This document shows positions 31,280-42,045 of a DNA stretch of 64,000 nucleotides, piece after piece. The notes beneath the pieces were generated by a model that did no database searches, was not told where the DNA came from, and saw only the letters and a program-made list of their open reading frames with translations. The stretch spans positions 328,543 to 392,542 of the forward strand of contig KN832566.1 of NCBI GenBank assembly GCA_000827205.1. The letters are read 5' to 3'. Position numbers and translations under genes: made by a program. This stretch comes from Plicaturopsis crispa FD-325 SS-3 (lineage: Eukaryota; Basidiomycota; Agaricomycetes; Amylocorticiales; Amylocorticiaceae). The stretch's first letter is position 1; each line of letters opens with the position of its first letter.

Positions 31280-33792
31280 ATGTACACAGACAGCAGCGAT
31301 CTCAGCCGCCGTCCAAACTCTTATCCTTCCCCAAATGCCGCTAATCGTACAGGGTCCACATCCTCCCCCATTAACCCGAATAACATTATCACTCAAATCC
31401 AACCTCGTAATTCCTCAAATACCTCGCCTCCAAGTTCCCCATCTTTCCCCGTTCACCACCCATTCTACACCGACTCTGGACGCATGGCCGAGCTCGCTAC
31501 CCCCCACTACTCTTACTCGCCCCCAACAACGTCGTTCTCAGATACATCACTGTCGTATCGTCGAGAGGACCACCAACAGGCCTCCTACACGCGTACACAT
31601 AACGAGCTACCCTCGTTCGCCCGCCTCCAAGATCATGCCTTCACTCGCCGTCATGAAGACCATTTTGCGCACCACCCCCAGCAACCTGCCCCACTATCCT
31701 CTTTCTCCTCCACATTTGCATATCCGCCAGACACAGATTACATCGCAGGGTCCACTTATCCGACCACTACGGATTATTCACCCCCAACCACTGGGAACAC
31801 CGACTATCACCCAACCGGCACAGAAACCGCTGGGTACCATACGTCCCTCACCGACACAGACATCCAACGCGTCGAGGAGTATGCACAGTATGGGCCGAGT
31901 CCGCCTAGCACCGGGGGTTATACTAGTGAGTATACTTCCACGACGTCGCGCCCCGCCACTGCAGAGTACGCGCAAGTGCGAGGAGATTATCCTGCGCAGC
32001 ATGACTATGCTGCAGAATATGCGTATGGTCCGAGCCCGCCCGGTACGGGCACGTCGATAGCGACGACAAGTTCACTCGGTGCGCGCCCAGGCTCGGCGTC
32101 CTCGTCGGCTACCTCTACCCGGTCGGCGTCGGGGCAGCTTTTCGCGCACGGAATGCCGGGGCAGGCGACGTCGAGGTCTACCACTATGGACTCCACGTCT
32201 ACATCAAGCTCCGCGTCTACGTCTACTTCCACTGGGAACATTTCCGCGAGACGCACACCCGTCAAGTCGCGCTCGACGGACGACGAGCCATTCTACGCGT
32301 CAGCCCACACTGCCGGCCCCGTATTCACCTCCCCTTCCGGCTCGTCATCGTCGTCTATACATCTATCCGTGCCGTTCCCCACGTCTGTGCCTCCTCATTC
32401 TGCGCCAGCGTCCGCAACCGCTATGCAGGCCGCATCATCGTCCGCGCACGGCCATTCCGTAGACAACTCCGGCGCAGCACGCAACGCACAAACGACGAAG
32501 ACGTATGCGTTCGTCGCGCTGCCCGGGACGAATGTCCGGAAACGCCCTCGGAGGAGATACGACGAGATCGAGCGATTGTACGAGTGTCGCTGGGAGGGTT
32601 GTCGGTGAGTTTTTTCGTCCTCGAATTTCGTCGGCTTCGGCCTCTGTTTCGTTGGAGCGAGCACCCGCTGGGCGCATTCATTCTTTCTGTGAAGTGGTGT
32701 GTCTTATCGCAGCGGGTGTAATATCCCACTTTGTGGCCTTCGTGCTCCGACTCATCTGCCGCGTCTTTTCTCTTTCACGTCCGTCACGCTCATCGCAGAG
32801 CAATTCACGACTCCCCTGTTCACATTAATTACGTGGACAACGCCCACTGACAAACTCTATATTTCTTTTGAATGCAGAAAAGCGTACGGTACATTGAATC
32901 ACCTCAATGCGCACGTTGTCATGCAGGGCCACGGCGAGCGGCGCAGTCCCAGCGGTGCGTACCCTTCATTTTCACGTCTCATTAAATCGACCGAACATGA
33001 GCTGACATGGCTTCTCCAATAGAGTTCAAAGAGCTGCGCAAGCAGTGGCGGAAGGCGAAACGCGAGGACGATGCGGGCGAGGAGGGCGAGGCCCCACCGT
33101 ACGCGCACCACCCGCACGTCCACGCGCGCAGCCATGGGGAGATGCCCTACCCGCACCCGCATGCGCACCCGCGGCGGCGTGGCAACTCGGACTCCGAGCT
33201 GCCCGCCTTTGAGCGGTTCGGTGGAAGCACGCGCTACGAGCACCCGCGCGGCGGTGCGCGGTACGACTACGGTGACCCTAGCGCGCAGGGCCAGGGCCAG
33301 CGCTGGGAGCCGAGTATGCTCCCCATGCATGCACCGCCGTACGCCCAACCGAGCACGCACCCGGGTGGGCTGCCACCGGACAGCACGCTCCTGACGCCGT
33401 TGCCCAACTACCCGCCGTCTACGTCTATCGCGCACATCGCGACCCCGCACACGCCCGCCGCACATGGCGGCGCGTACGACCCGATGCCTTTCGGGTACAT
33501 GATTTACGGCAGCGGGGACGAGCGGACTCGGCCAGCATATCCTGATTATGCCGAAGGCCTGCGCCCGGGCAGCGCGTATGCGGAGGACATCCGCCCGGGC
33601 AGCGGGTACACCGACGACTTGCGCCCTGGGAGTGGGTACACGGACGACATGCAGCCTGGTGCGGTCGGGTACGTGCGTCCGGGGACCGCAGGCAGCACTG
33701 GTGTGTACCCGGCGAGCACGGGCAGCCGTCCGGGGACGGGCCAGAACGCAGGGTTTTACCCGGACTATAGAGGACCCCGTGAGGGCGTCTAG
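31280..33792 (+). CDS. Con7-like C2H2 zinc-finger transcription factor
   Basis: This nuclear regulator has the Con7-type finger: LYECRWEGCRKAYGTLNHL, followed by NAHVVMQGHGERRSPSEFKE and a basic LRKQWRKAKRE tail. In ascomycetes Con7 controls morphogenesis and conidiation genes; the role in basidiomycetes is not established. Exons are 31280-32604, 32878-32954 and 33023-33792. The first intron separates the two finger cysteines from the histidines. The long N terminus is Ser/Thr/Tyr/Pro-rich, as in activation domains. The C terminus has a His/Pro-rich part and a decapeptide-like repeat (LRPGSAYAED, IRPGSGYTDD, LRPGSGYTDD). I choose the ATG at 31280 because the sequence just upstream is pyrimidine-rich; an in-frame ATG at 31202 would add 26 residues. 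Confidence 0.82.
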
Positions 33793-35002
33793 GTGCGAGC
33801 CGCGGGATGGCTAAATCATCCTCCGTCTCAGGCGCTGGTTCCCTTCTTTTCCCTCGGATGTGCTGCCCTGCAGTCCGGGCCTCGCCTGTTGGCCGCGCGT
33901 TTTTAGGCCTTTTCTTGTTCCCGCTTGCCTCGCCTCGACCTCGTGCATGGTGCTATGTCTGCGCGTCCTCTGAATCGCTGCCTTTAGGTCATACTGCGTC
34001 CTCTCTTCCGCCTGCTTTTACTGTGCTCCCTTCACACCCTTTGCCAAACCAAGACCTCCCATTCACTGTCGACATACTTTATCTCCTCCATTCGAATTCG
34101 CGTATACATAGCTCTTTCGCAGGCGATCCCTGTTATATTATTACGGTACATATTGTACGAAATATCTGTCGCTCCTTCCCCACGTTGTTCTGTTAACTTT
34201 CGGTGTACATCCTACTTGCCTCCTGCTACTCTACTACGTATCTCTTACTTTATTTACCCTTACTTACATCGCACATATAGTTTGTTCCCCGTTTATATCT
34301 ATCCTGCTCGTGGCCTGGGTTTGAGGCCCGCGCATGTACTCTCCTCTTACGATTCAGTGTAACCAATAATCATCCCGGTTTCATCTGATAGCCAATTCGC
34401 ACGTCGCTCAGCTGACGCTTAGGCCGATTCTGGACGGCACTTCGTGCATTTATCCACAGAAGAGATGTCGGTCAGTGGTGTCTTTGCCTTCTCTCGGCCT
34501 TCTTGCTCCAGTGGGGGGATTGGACGTTGTTCTCCAGCGCAGTTCTCCTCGGTATGTGCAATGCTTTTAATTAAAGTTTTTTCCATTTCGACGCGTCCCG
34601 AAGCGCACTCTAAACAAATCTCTTCTACCCGCGCACCTCCTCCTCGAGTCGGTCCGGTCTCTGTCGTAAGCAAGTGCTCGGTCAGATGCAGTCCGAGCGC
34701 TTGGTGCTACGCGCAATCAACCATCGTAAAAATTACGCCATATTGCTGTACGGCTGTCGACACGATTAGGAAAAACATGCAATGAGGTCCGAGAGGAACA
34801 ACACAACAACGTATCTCTGAGCCTCGAGGTCTGGAGAAAAAACGGTGGCGCGACTTTTGAGGTTTCCCGGTTCGATCACGCCCCGATGCGATCTGTGCTT
34901 GATTTTCCATTTTTGGACATGTGAGCTTCACGAGGCCGGCGGGAAATCGGTTCGTCTGCGCGTTCGATTCTGCATTTAGGCCTTAATCCTCTGATTCAAC
35001 GC
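33793..35002. other. 3' flank of the Con7-like gene and intergenic DNA
   Basis: About 1.2 kb, pyrimidine-rich at first, consistent with a long 3'UTR. Open frames on both strands are short and featureless. No RNA gene or repeat is recognised. Confidence 0.45.
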
Positions 35003-35691
35003 CTCTACGGTAAAGTTGCCGTTGTCCGGTTCAGGTCCGGTTCGGGCACTTTTGCAGTGAACTCGGACCCGAACCGGTGAAAATTCTCGCCTTTGGTGTG
35101 GACCCGAACCTGACCCAAGGTTCGGTGGTGGTCCGGTCCAAAGTGGTCCGGTCCAGGTCCGGACTGGGTTCGAACCGGAAATGGGCCCAAAAAATTGACT
35201 ATCGCATCTACTTTGACAGTGAAGGTTGGAGAGCACCCAAGCAACACCCAAGGCACTAAATATTTGCCAAAATCATGTCAAAAATACTGTTCTGGCATAT
35301 TAGGCCACAAAACATGCATGAAAAGCGACTATAAAAGGTCCGAATGTGCGCCACATCTGGCGCCACCCTAGATTTCAGATGCAAAGTTTGCCTAAACAAT
35401 GCTTTTTGTGATAACACAAGTCGACCAATACAGAAAATTATCAAGGCAGCCCGTGACTGGTCAGATTTTTGCTTGGGCGTTACACATATATCCCTTCACG
35501 GTTCACGGTTCGGTCCAGGTCCGGACAGGTTCAACGGCGGTTCGGGCATGGCTTCAGGCTGCTGAACTCGAACCTAACCGCCGCTGAACCTTGTGCGGAC
35601 CTAACCGCTGTGGACCGGACCCAAGTCCAGTTCGGGGTCCGAACCCGGTTCACTGGGTTCAGAACCGAACAACGGCAACTTTACTCTACGG
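35003..35691. mobile_element. Non-autonomous DNA transposon (MITE), hAT-like by target duplication
   Basis: The element spans 35011-35683 (673 bp). Its ends are inverted repeats: TAAAGTTGCCGTTGTCCGGT at the left and TAAAGTTGCCGTTGTTCGGT when the right end is read on the minus strand. They match at 21 of 22 positions (through the following TC). It is flanked on both sides by the direct repeat CTCTACGG (35003-35010 and 35684-35691), an 8-bp target duplication. Eight bases is typical of the hAT superfamily. The interior has many GGTCCGG/GGTTCGG-type subterminal repeats in both orientations and no transposase frame. The perfect target duplication suggests a fairly recent insertion. Confidence 0.82.
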
Positions 35692-38316
35692 TGGCTTCCA
35701 CTGCCGCTTCCGTGTTCGACGACGGACGTGGCACTGGCAGCGTCTTTCTTCGCTGAAACATGATGGGATGCGTTCATAGGTAGCAAAAAAGTCTGTTTCG
35801 TCCGATGATGGCCATCGACCAATCATGAAGCGATAAGTGTCTGTTCCCGGAACATGCGATAACGCACCGTGGTTTCTCGAGGCTCGCAATCAACATTCCT
35901 TGCGAATCTCCACCACTCGAAAGTGTCGCGGTAAGTCCCAGGAGAACAATCAACGGCATGCAACGGTACGGTCCGTTTATTACGCCCATAGGCAAAAGGT
36001 GTTCCAGAACCCATCTGCTTCCCATGATGGAGAAAGAAATTGCGGTTGTGGCCGGGGAAGTACATTCCCTTGTTCCAAACTGGGCTCAATTATGGAAGGG
36101 CGACGGAAGGTTGGAAGCGAAGAAATGGCCACTGACAGCGAGTAAATACGCGAACTCGAACCCGGAACAAACGCGAAAAGCAGCACACCTCTTTCGATGG
36201 TACTCATTTGGTCACCCGTTCCCTCGGAGGATGGTCAATGGAGGAAGCGACGTGGGCTGACATACGATCTGGAGAACGTTCGCGCTCGACCATCGGCACA
36301 TCTGGCTTCGACCAGCCTTGATCCTCGTTGATCCTAAGGCCACTCTCTTGTCAGCTTGTCAACCGATGGGATGTCCTGACCGCTGCCCATGTACTTTTAT
36401 AGTCATGGTATTCCCGTCGTTGACCGTGTTCTTTTGATCCTTGGCCAGCTCAATTGACGCGGAAAAGAACTCTCGGGATTCCGAGACGCGGCTGTAAGAT
36501 GTAGATGCTTCTCCCGTCCTGTGAGCCACGAAATCACTCAGTTAATTGATGCATAGAATACGCAAGAATTAACATCGTACGTACGCCACTGCATCCGTGA
36601 TGATTATGTGTCCCAGTGGGGTCAGTGCTACAGGAAGTCCGGCGACACTACCCCAGCCGGGGCAAGCTGCTCAATGGGCTTGATATTGCCAAGATATTAT
36701 TGAGTAGGCGGAGGCGTCGGGCAGGGCACGCCTGTCGCCTGTCATGATAAGCGGGAGATTGTGGCGAAAGCCCGTTTGAGTGCGCACATCAGCGTCAACA
36801 AGTTGCAGAGAATTGACAGAGGAAGAGAGCGCCAGATACGTACATGTACGGATGTCGCGTGAGCAGCTATTGCCCGGGGTGGACGGGATATTTGGGGAGG
36901 GCAACATGAGTGTATGGTCGAATGCAAGAGAACGACGAGTACACCGCTGCGGTAATCATCCTCACTAGTTTGACTGCTCCATCATCCTGGTAGTCGAGAC
37001 CACGAGAAGACGTGGACATAGATTGCATGTATAACCTTTCACGCTGTATTATACGCGCTCCTCCGAATGATTCATATGCACGGCGCAGAAAAGACAGACT
37101 TCATAAGCAATTTCTTGTGCTGGAGATATACAGATACTCACGAGTGATAGCGTGATAGCATGGGGGTGCGTATATCGTTGCTTAGCAGTCGAAAGCATCC
37201 GAGAGGCTTGCCTGCAGTCGAAATCAGATAGGGGGAGATACTTTTCACATCATTCATTGGGTCTCCGCCGTTCGACATTTCGCGAGGGAGAGTCCAGACA
37301 ATGCATGATCGACGTGATGCAGACCATGACTGCACACATCGGTAAGGGCCATGTCAATCCGGATTTACGGTCCATGTATGCGAGGGACCGTGGACACCAG
37401 ATGAGCAATTTGGTGAAGCCCGCGTCTACATAGCGCTCCCGAAATGTGCTGAGAAGGGACGTGAGCTTTACAGGAGAAGGTGAAGAGAAGGTCAAGTAGG
37501 TCGTCGGTCGGGCGAACTTAGCAGCAGCAAGGAAATTGCCGGTGAGATGATACGCTTCGGGAGGGGGTGGCCCTATTGATTCAGACCTTTCACAGCGATC
37601 AGCAAAAAAGTGTAGAGAATCGGAAGAGACGTACCGTAAATGAATTGAAGGCCATCCCGAGACCGCGATATGTTTTACCAAAGTTTCAACTCGATTGAAC
37701 ACGTTTCTGATCAACGCGTGTCGAAAATGAACGAACTTGTCATACGCAGTTACTACGCGTCAATTCAGACTGATATGACGTGCACGCGACATAGGTGGTG
37801 CCAGTGGCAGGCGCGTCGACCTGGCGTCGACGAAACACAGCCCAGACATCTAGATAGCAGTAGACACTGAAGTCGGCGCACACTAATGCTTTAAGTACAA
37901 AGAGAAAATCAGAAGATCATGAGAACCCACTTTAAGTTGCAAAACTTGTCTCTCGATTGAAATGACCGCGCGAGAGCACGTCGCGCATCGGTGGCTTGCA
38001 ATGCTGTCTCTCCGGTACGCAAGTTGCCAGTGGTGTTCTCAAATCGCCTTTGCAACGCGTTTCCACATGATAGAGACAACGTTCGTAACGCTGCAGTAGT
38101 AGCGACACGGAACGCCGCGTAGGTCGCCGTGGTACGAGCTAGCTCGAGGAGGAGAAACGGGAAATTTCAATTATCGCGAGCGTTGAGTTAGTCTCGTGAT
38201 GGTCGCGCCACCGCCACCGCGACCGTGGCACAATGAAGGTTTAATGGCAAGTCCGGCGTTCCTTGTGCTTTACCACCACAGTCGACAACTATTTCGTGCT
38301 GTTACCGTTCCTCGGA
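35692..38316. other. Gene-poor stretch with possible remnant exons
   Basis: About 2.6 kb without a firm gene. On the minus strand an exon ending at a stop at 36359-36361 can be read (SRVSESREFFSASIELAKDQ within it). It is joined through a plausible 5'-GTACGT...CACAG-3' intron to LTPLGHIIITDAVA. Further upstream, frames at 36.7-36.9 and 37.2-37.7 kb look partly protein-like. I could not join them into a gene or recognise a family. They may be a decayed or rapidly evolving gene. Confidence 0.35.
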
Positions 38317-39524
38317 ATGTCTTCGACATTGACTCGCGCAAGGCGGGCCCTAGAGAATGCTCCGAGACGGTCTATGAGACTGAACAAGGACGGTGAGCTT
38401 CAGTTTCCGGAACACAGGCGCCAAAGATCTTGGCTGATGCCATATAGATTCCTCGAGTGCCATGGTCGTCCAAATCGACTCCGTACCGACTAAGAAGCGC
38501 AAGATCACTTCCGAGAGCGCAAGCGCTGCGCCTTGTTCTCAACCACACGACTATACCCCCACCACACCACGTTCCGTTGCGCCCACCCGCTCGTCGGTAT
38601 CGATCAAGTCGGAATCAGGCAGTCTGTCCAAGCGCGAGAAGGCGCTTTCTGAGAGAGAGAAGGATTTCGAGCGCAGAAACAAGAAACTAGAGGAGCAGCT
38701 CCAGGAAGTGTCGAGATTGGGGCAGGAAGCGCAGAGGCTCATAGACCAATGTGAGCTACGTTCAGCAAAGGCTCGATTAGAACAGCTCGAGGAACATTTC
38801 ACTTGCGCATTGTAAGTTTGCCTCACCCGGTTAAACATGAACTGTCACTGAATGTCCTGAACAATGCAGATGTTACGAAATCATGTAAGTGCTATCGTCT
38901 TCTCCACGTTATTGTACTGACAAACATATACAGTGCATCCCCCTACAGTCTAAATCCTGGCGCGTGCGGCCATACATTCTGCGCGACGTGCATTCTCAAA
39001 TGGTTCTTCTCTCGGCTGCACAGCGCGTGCGGTTCATGGCACGACTATGTCGACTGCCCTATCTGCCGGGCACGGGTTATTCTGACACCAGACGGAGAAG
39101 AGATCCCGCGGTCCATGCTGACCTTCCCATTCGTGCCTAATCGCACTGCGGAAGGCATCATACGAGAAATCATGGATAAACTCCTGTCCGCACCCGTACC
39201 GGATGGTGGTAATGCGGACAAGAAGAAAAGGGGCCGGAAGCGGAAGCGAGGGACTATCAAGGAGGAGGCAGAGGTGCCGGACGTGGGGAGCGAATTTCAA
39301 CCGCTGAGAGCATGGAAGGAGGGCGGTACGGTGCGCGCTGAATGGAAAACTCGAGACAGGCAAGTCCCTTTCTCTATCTTATACTATTTGCATTTCCTGT
39401 TTCGTTTCTATCGCTGATTCCGCCTTGTAGGGATGGACGCGCTCTTATGACCCGACTTCACCAGCAATGGTCTATGCTTACCGGGGATGACTTCTGTGCT
39501 CTCAAGGTTGACCTTGGCGTTTGA
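38317..39524 (+). CDS. RING-finger protein with coiled coil (putative E3 ubiquitin ligase)
   Basis: Five exons give an intact 324-residue protein: 38317-38392, 38448-38811, 38870-38884, 38934-39359 and 39431-39524 (975 nt). The N terminus is basic (RARRALENAPRRSMRLNKD) with a KKRK patch. A coiled coil follows (SKREKALSEREKDFERRNKK and LEQLEEHF). The C3HC4 RING reads CALCYEII, then PGACGHTFCATCILKWFF, then VDCPICRARV. The basic stretch KKKRGRKRKRG suggests nuclear location. The third exon is only 15 nt and contains the second zinc cysteine. The last intron begins with GC instead of GT (CAG|GCAAGT). Both are supported by the unbroken RING. The ubiquitin-ligase role is inferred from the fold. 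Confidence 0.8.
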
Positions 39525-40096
39525 ACGATCCGTGCGCCTTTTCACCGCCTACCCGAAGTGAAGATCAAGGATCCTCACTGACTCGCAGGTGACAATACCA
39601 GACTTCGAATCGTTGCCCGCACACGGCGCCCTTTTTCCATTCACACATACCAACTGCCAACGAGGCCTCTTGCAACCATTATCCCATTGATTTCAAACGG
39701 ACATATGTATGTCTTCCTTTCGTTCGTGCGGCACCACTAAATTCCAATTCTATACCATCAAAATGACAACGATAATAGCGATCCAACACCTGTTCTGACT
39801 CTGCTCTCTGGTTACATGCATTTCTGTTCAAGCAATGATTTTTTGCGGACTTGTATCATCTGCCGTCGCCTACATCAATCATATGAAGTTATACGCATCG
39901 CGAGCTGCGATGACGCTTGTCCCATGTCCCCGACAACTGCACGTTATACGCTATTTTGAAATTGACACGGTAGGCGACCGTTAAGTTTCGATGTCCAGTA
40001 TGAGCGACATATGTGCAAGCGAGTGAGGTCCCGGTTGCATTCGGCGCGTTGGATGGACCTCGTTTGCTTCGACGACACTCTTCCGTATGCATGCAC
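39525..40096. other. Convergent intergenic region, RING gene / F-box copy 4
   Basis: A 572-bp spacer between two 3' ends. No gene or repeat is recognised. Confidence 0.5.
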
Positions 40097-41620
40097 TCAG
40101 TACACTGATGTGACCATTGTCCTCCACTCCACGCGGACTTTCCAAGCTTCGAAGTACTCCACCAGGTCGTCCTCCGGAGGAAAAGCAAGATCAGCGCACG
40201 CCATGAAAACAAGGCGATAGAGTCTGACATCACGCTTGCGTCTGCTCTCCAGGCACTCCTCCAGTATATCCTTCAAGTCCTCGTCGAGGCTCAATTCGGC
40301 AAGCACGAGCTCGCGAAGTCGAGGGACTACGACAGTGTCGCGCTCGTCGGTCACTATGAGGGCACGAACGAGCGAGTTGCCACCAGGCCCGCCTCCAAGG
40401 ACAGTTTCCAAGCCCCCGAAAGTGGCGAGGTACCCAGCCCAATCCGCGGCTGTGACTCCCTCACCCCAAATGCATAAGTGGGTTACGTTGGCAAACGTCA
40501 AGCGTTGAAAAAAGGTGGACAGAAGCGATGCATACGCCCATGCAGAGCGGAACGACAGGTTTAGGGTGAGACATTTCTCGCGCATGGAATATCCGAGTGG
40601 GTCTTCATGTCCTTCGCATTCGATGAACATCGAGGATGCAGCTCGTCGGAAGTCGAGTTTATGGGCAAAACGAACGCGTGTTCCGTTGAACAAGGAGAGT
40701 GCGGCGCCCACAACGGCGTTAACATTTGCGAAGTCAACATTCCACTCGGCGCTGAAAGTCGTATGGGACGGAAATTGGATGTGTCGTAGAAAGGTAGACG
40801 TTGAGACATTGCTTTCCAAGTCCGTCACCCTTTCGAGGCGCGGTAAGCTGATACGTAGGCTATCTGCTACATGCTCGAGACCACCCGGGTTGTCGCGAAG
40901 AGCGTCCCAAAGTTCCAGGTCTTTCAAGGCCGGTGCCTCCCCGAGTATACGAAGAAGTTGGGCGACTGTGAGCCGCATATCCTGGTCACCCTTTGAAGAG
41001 GGTCGCATGATGCTGAGATAAACCAGATTCCTGCAGGACAGCCTTTCCCAAGGAACGGCGCAACGAACCAATCGGAGGGATTGCAGTCGCGGAGTACTGC
41101 TACAGAAAGAGTCGGGGGGAATGTAGGGTGGGGAATTTTTATCTTCGTTGTACAGTTGCAGGAACTCTAGCGATGGGGCAGGGCCACTAATCTTGTCCAC
41201 GACACCGGTCAAGAACACGGGGCTGCCGTGAATAGAAAGGTTCCTGACCCGGTGTGCGTGTCTTAACGCAATGACCACCGAGGGTCTCCTTGTATTCCAT
41301 TTCCGCAGGTCGATGTCTATCGGCGCATTTTTTGAGCGCTCCAAGACTAAAGCAGTCCACTCGGGGACGCGATGGTATGGATTGAGTAATTCGTTCCATA
41401 GCAACGGGCATTGCAGTGAGACGGAGCGCCAGTGCGTGCATACGCTCGTGAGTGTCTTCCAGCATTCATGAGCATATACGAATATTTCGGAAAGGATCTC
41501 GAGTGGTAGTTTGTGTATTGGTGCGAGGGCGTTCCGCTCCGTTTTGAGCGCGCGGATTGGGCGGAGCAAAATTTGTATCTTCTCGTCGATCTTTTGGCGG
41601 GCTAGTTCCACAGCATCCAT
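40097..41620 (-). CDS. F-box-like protein, family copy 4
   Basis: Intronless, 507 residues, start ATG 41618-41620 (MDAVELARQKIDEKIQILL). The F-box core is IHKLPLEILSEIFVYAHECW and VCTHWRSVSLQCPLLWNEL. The LRR-like body contains LEFLQLYNED, LQSLRLVRCAVPWE, ALKDLELWDALRDN and RLRELVLAELSLDED. By eye it is the most diverged of the four, although the frame is intact. It lies about 11 kb from copy 3 with unrelated genes between, so it is dispersed rather than tandem. It is head to head with TOR. Confidence 0.87.
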   Translation of the reverse strand: MDAVELARQKIDEKIQILLRPIRALKTERNALAPIHKLPLEILSEIFVYAHECWKTLTSVCTHWRSVSLQCPLLWNELLNPYHRVPEWTALVLERSKNAPIDIDLRKWNTRRPSVVIALRHAHRVRNLSIHGSPVFLTGVVDKISGPAPSLEFLQLYNEDKNSPPYIPPDSFCSSTPRLQSLRLVRCAVPWERLSCRNLVYLSIMRPSSKGDQDMRLTVAQLLRILGEAPALKDLELWDALRDNPGGLEHVADSLRISLPRLERVTDLESNVSTSTFLRHIQFPSHTTFSAEWNVDFANVNAVVGAALSLFNGTRVRFAHKLDFRRAASSMFIECEGHEDPLGYSMREKCLTLNLSFRSAWAYASLLSTFFQRLTFANVTHLCIWGEGVTAADWAGYLATFGGLETVLGGGPGGNSLVRALIVTDERDTVVVPRLRELVLAELSLDEDLKDILEECLESRRKRDVRLYRLVFMACADLAFPPEDDLVEYFEAWKVRVEWRTMVTSVY

Positions 41621-42045
41621 AGCTGATTTCGCAGGAAATTTTGTTTGTCCGTGCTAAGCAGCGCTAGAGACGCGACGCTGTACGGTTTCACCTGGAATAA
41701 TAAGGACCATTGAGCGTCCAGGTCGAAGAATAACAGAAATCTGCGCGACTTACGAAAAGGTGATATTAAGTAGAGAGCTGAGTAGCAGATGGGATCGCGT
41801 AGTACTAGATATGCAGAGTATAATAATATATTATCGTTGTGCAAGGAGTGAGTTGAACGCTGTGCGGAACCAAACGGTGAAGCTGACGACACGACCACGA
41901 AAGGGAAATATCGACCTGACACTTCCCGTCCAGGTCTGTGGCGGCTGGGACTCCGAGTCCGCGATTGAGTCGTGCACCACTTCACCTGTACCATCTTGCC
42001 ATACCTACCGTCGAGCGCTGTACCGCGCCGCTCACGTTGGGGACT
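41621..42045. promoter_or_regulatory. Shared upstream region of F-box copy 4 and TOR
   Basis: A 425-bp head-to-head spacer. It contains the F-box leader blocks on the minus strand: a GTAAGT donor (complement near 41752), a TTATTCCAG acceptor (complement near 41698) and the element GACCTGACACTTCCCGTCCA at 41913-41932. This element lies only about 115 bp before the TOR ATG, so the TOR promoter overlaps the F-box leader. Confidence 0.5.

Noticed and set aside
35011-35683. Mutator-like element
   Set aside because: A 9-bp flanking repeat (CTCTACGGT) can be read only if the ends are shifted; the symmetric ends TAAAGTT/AACTTTA leave exactly 8 bp, which fits hAT better.
35692-38316. A DUF6533-type multi-pass membrane protein on the minus strand
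   Set aside because: The exon arrangement reminded me of that family, but none of its typical N-terminal motifs could be read and the frames do not join cleanly.
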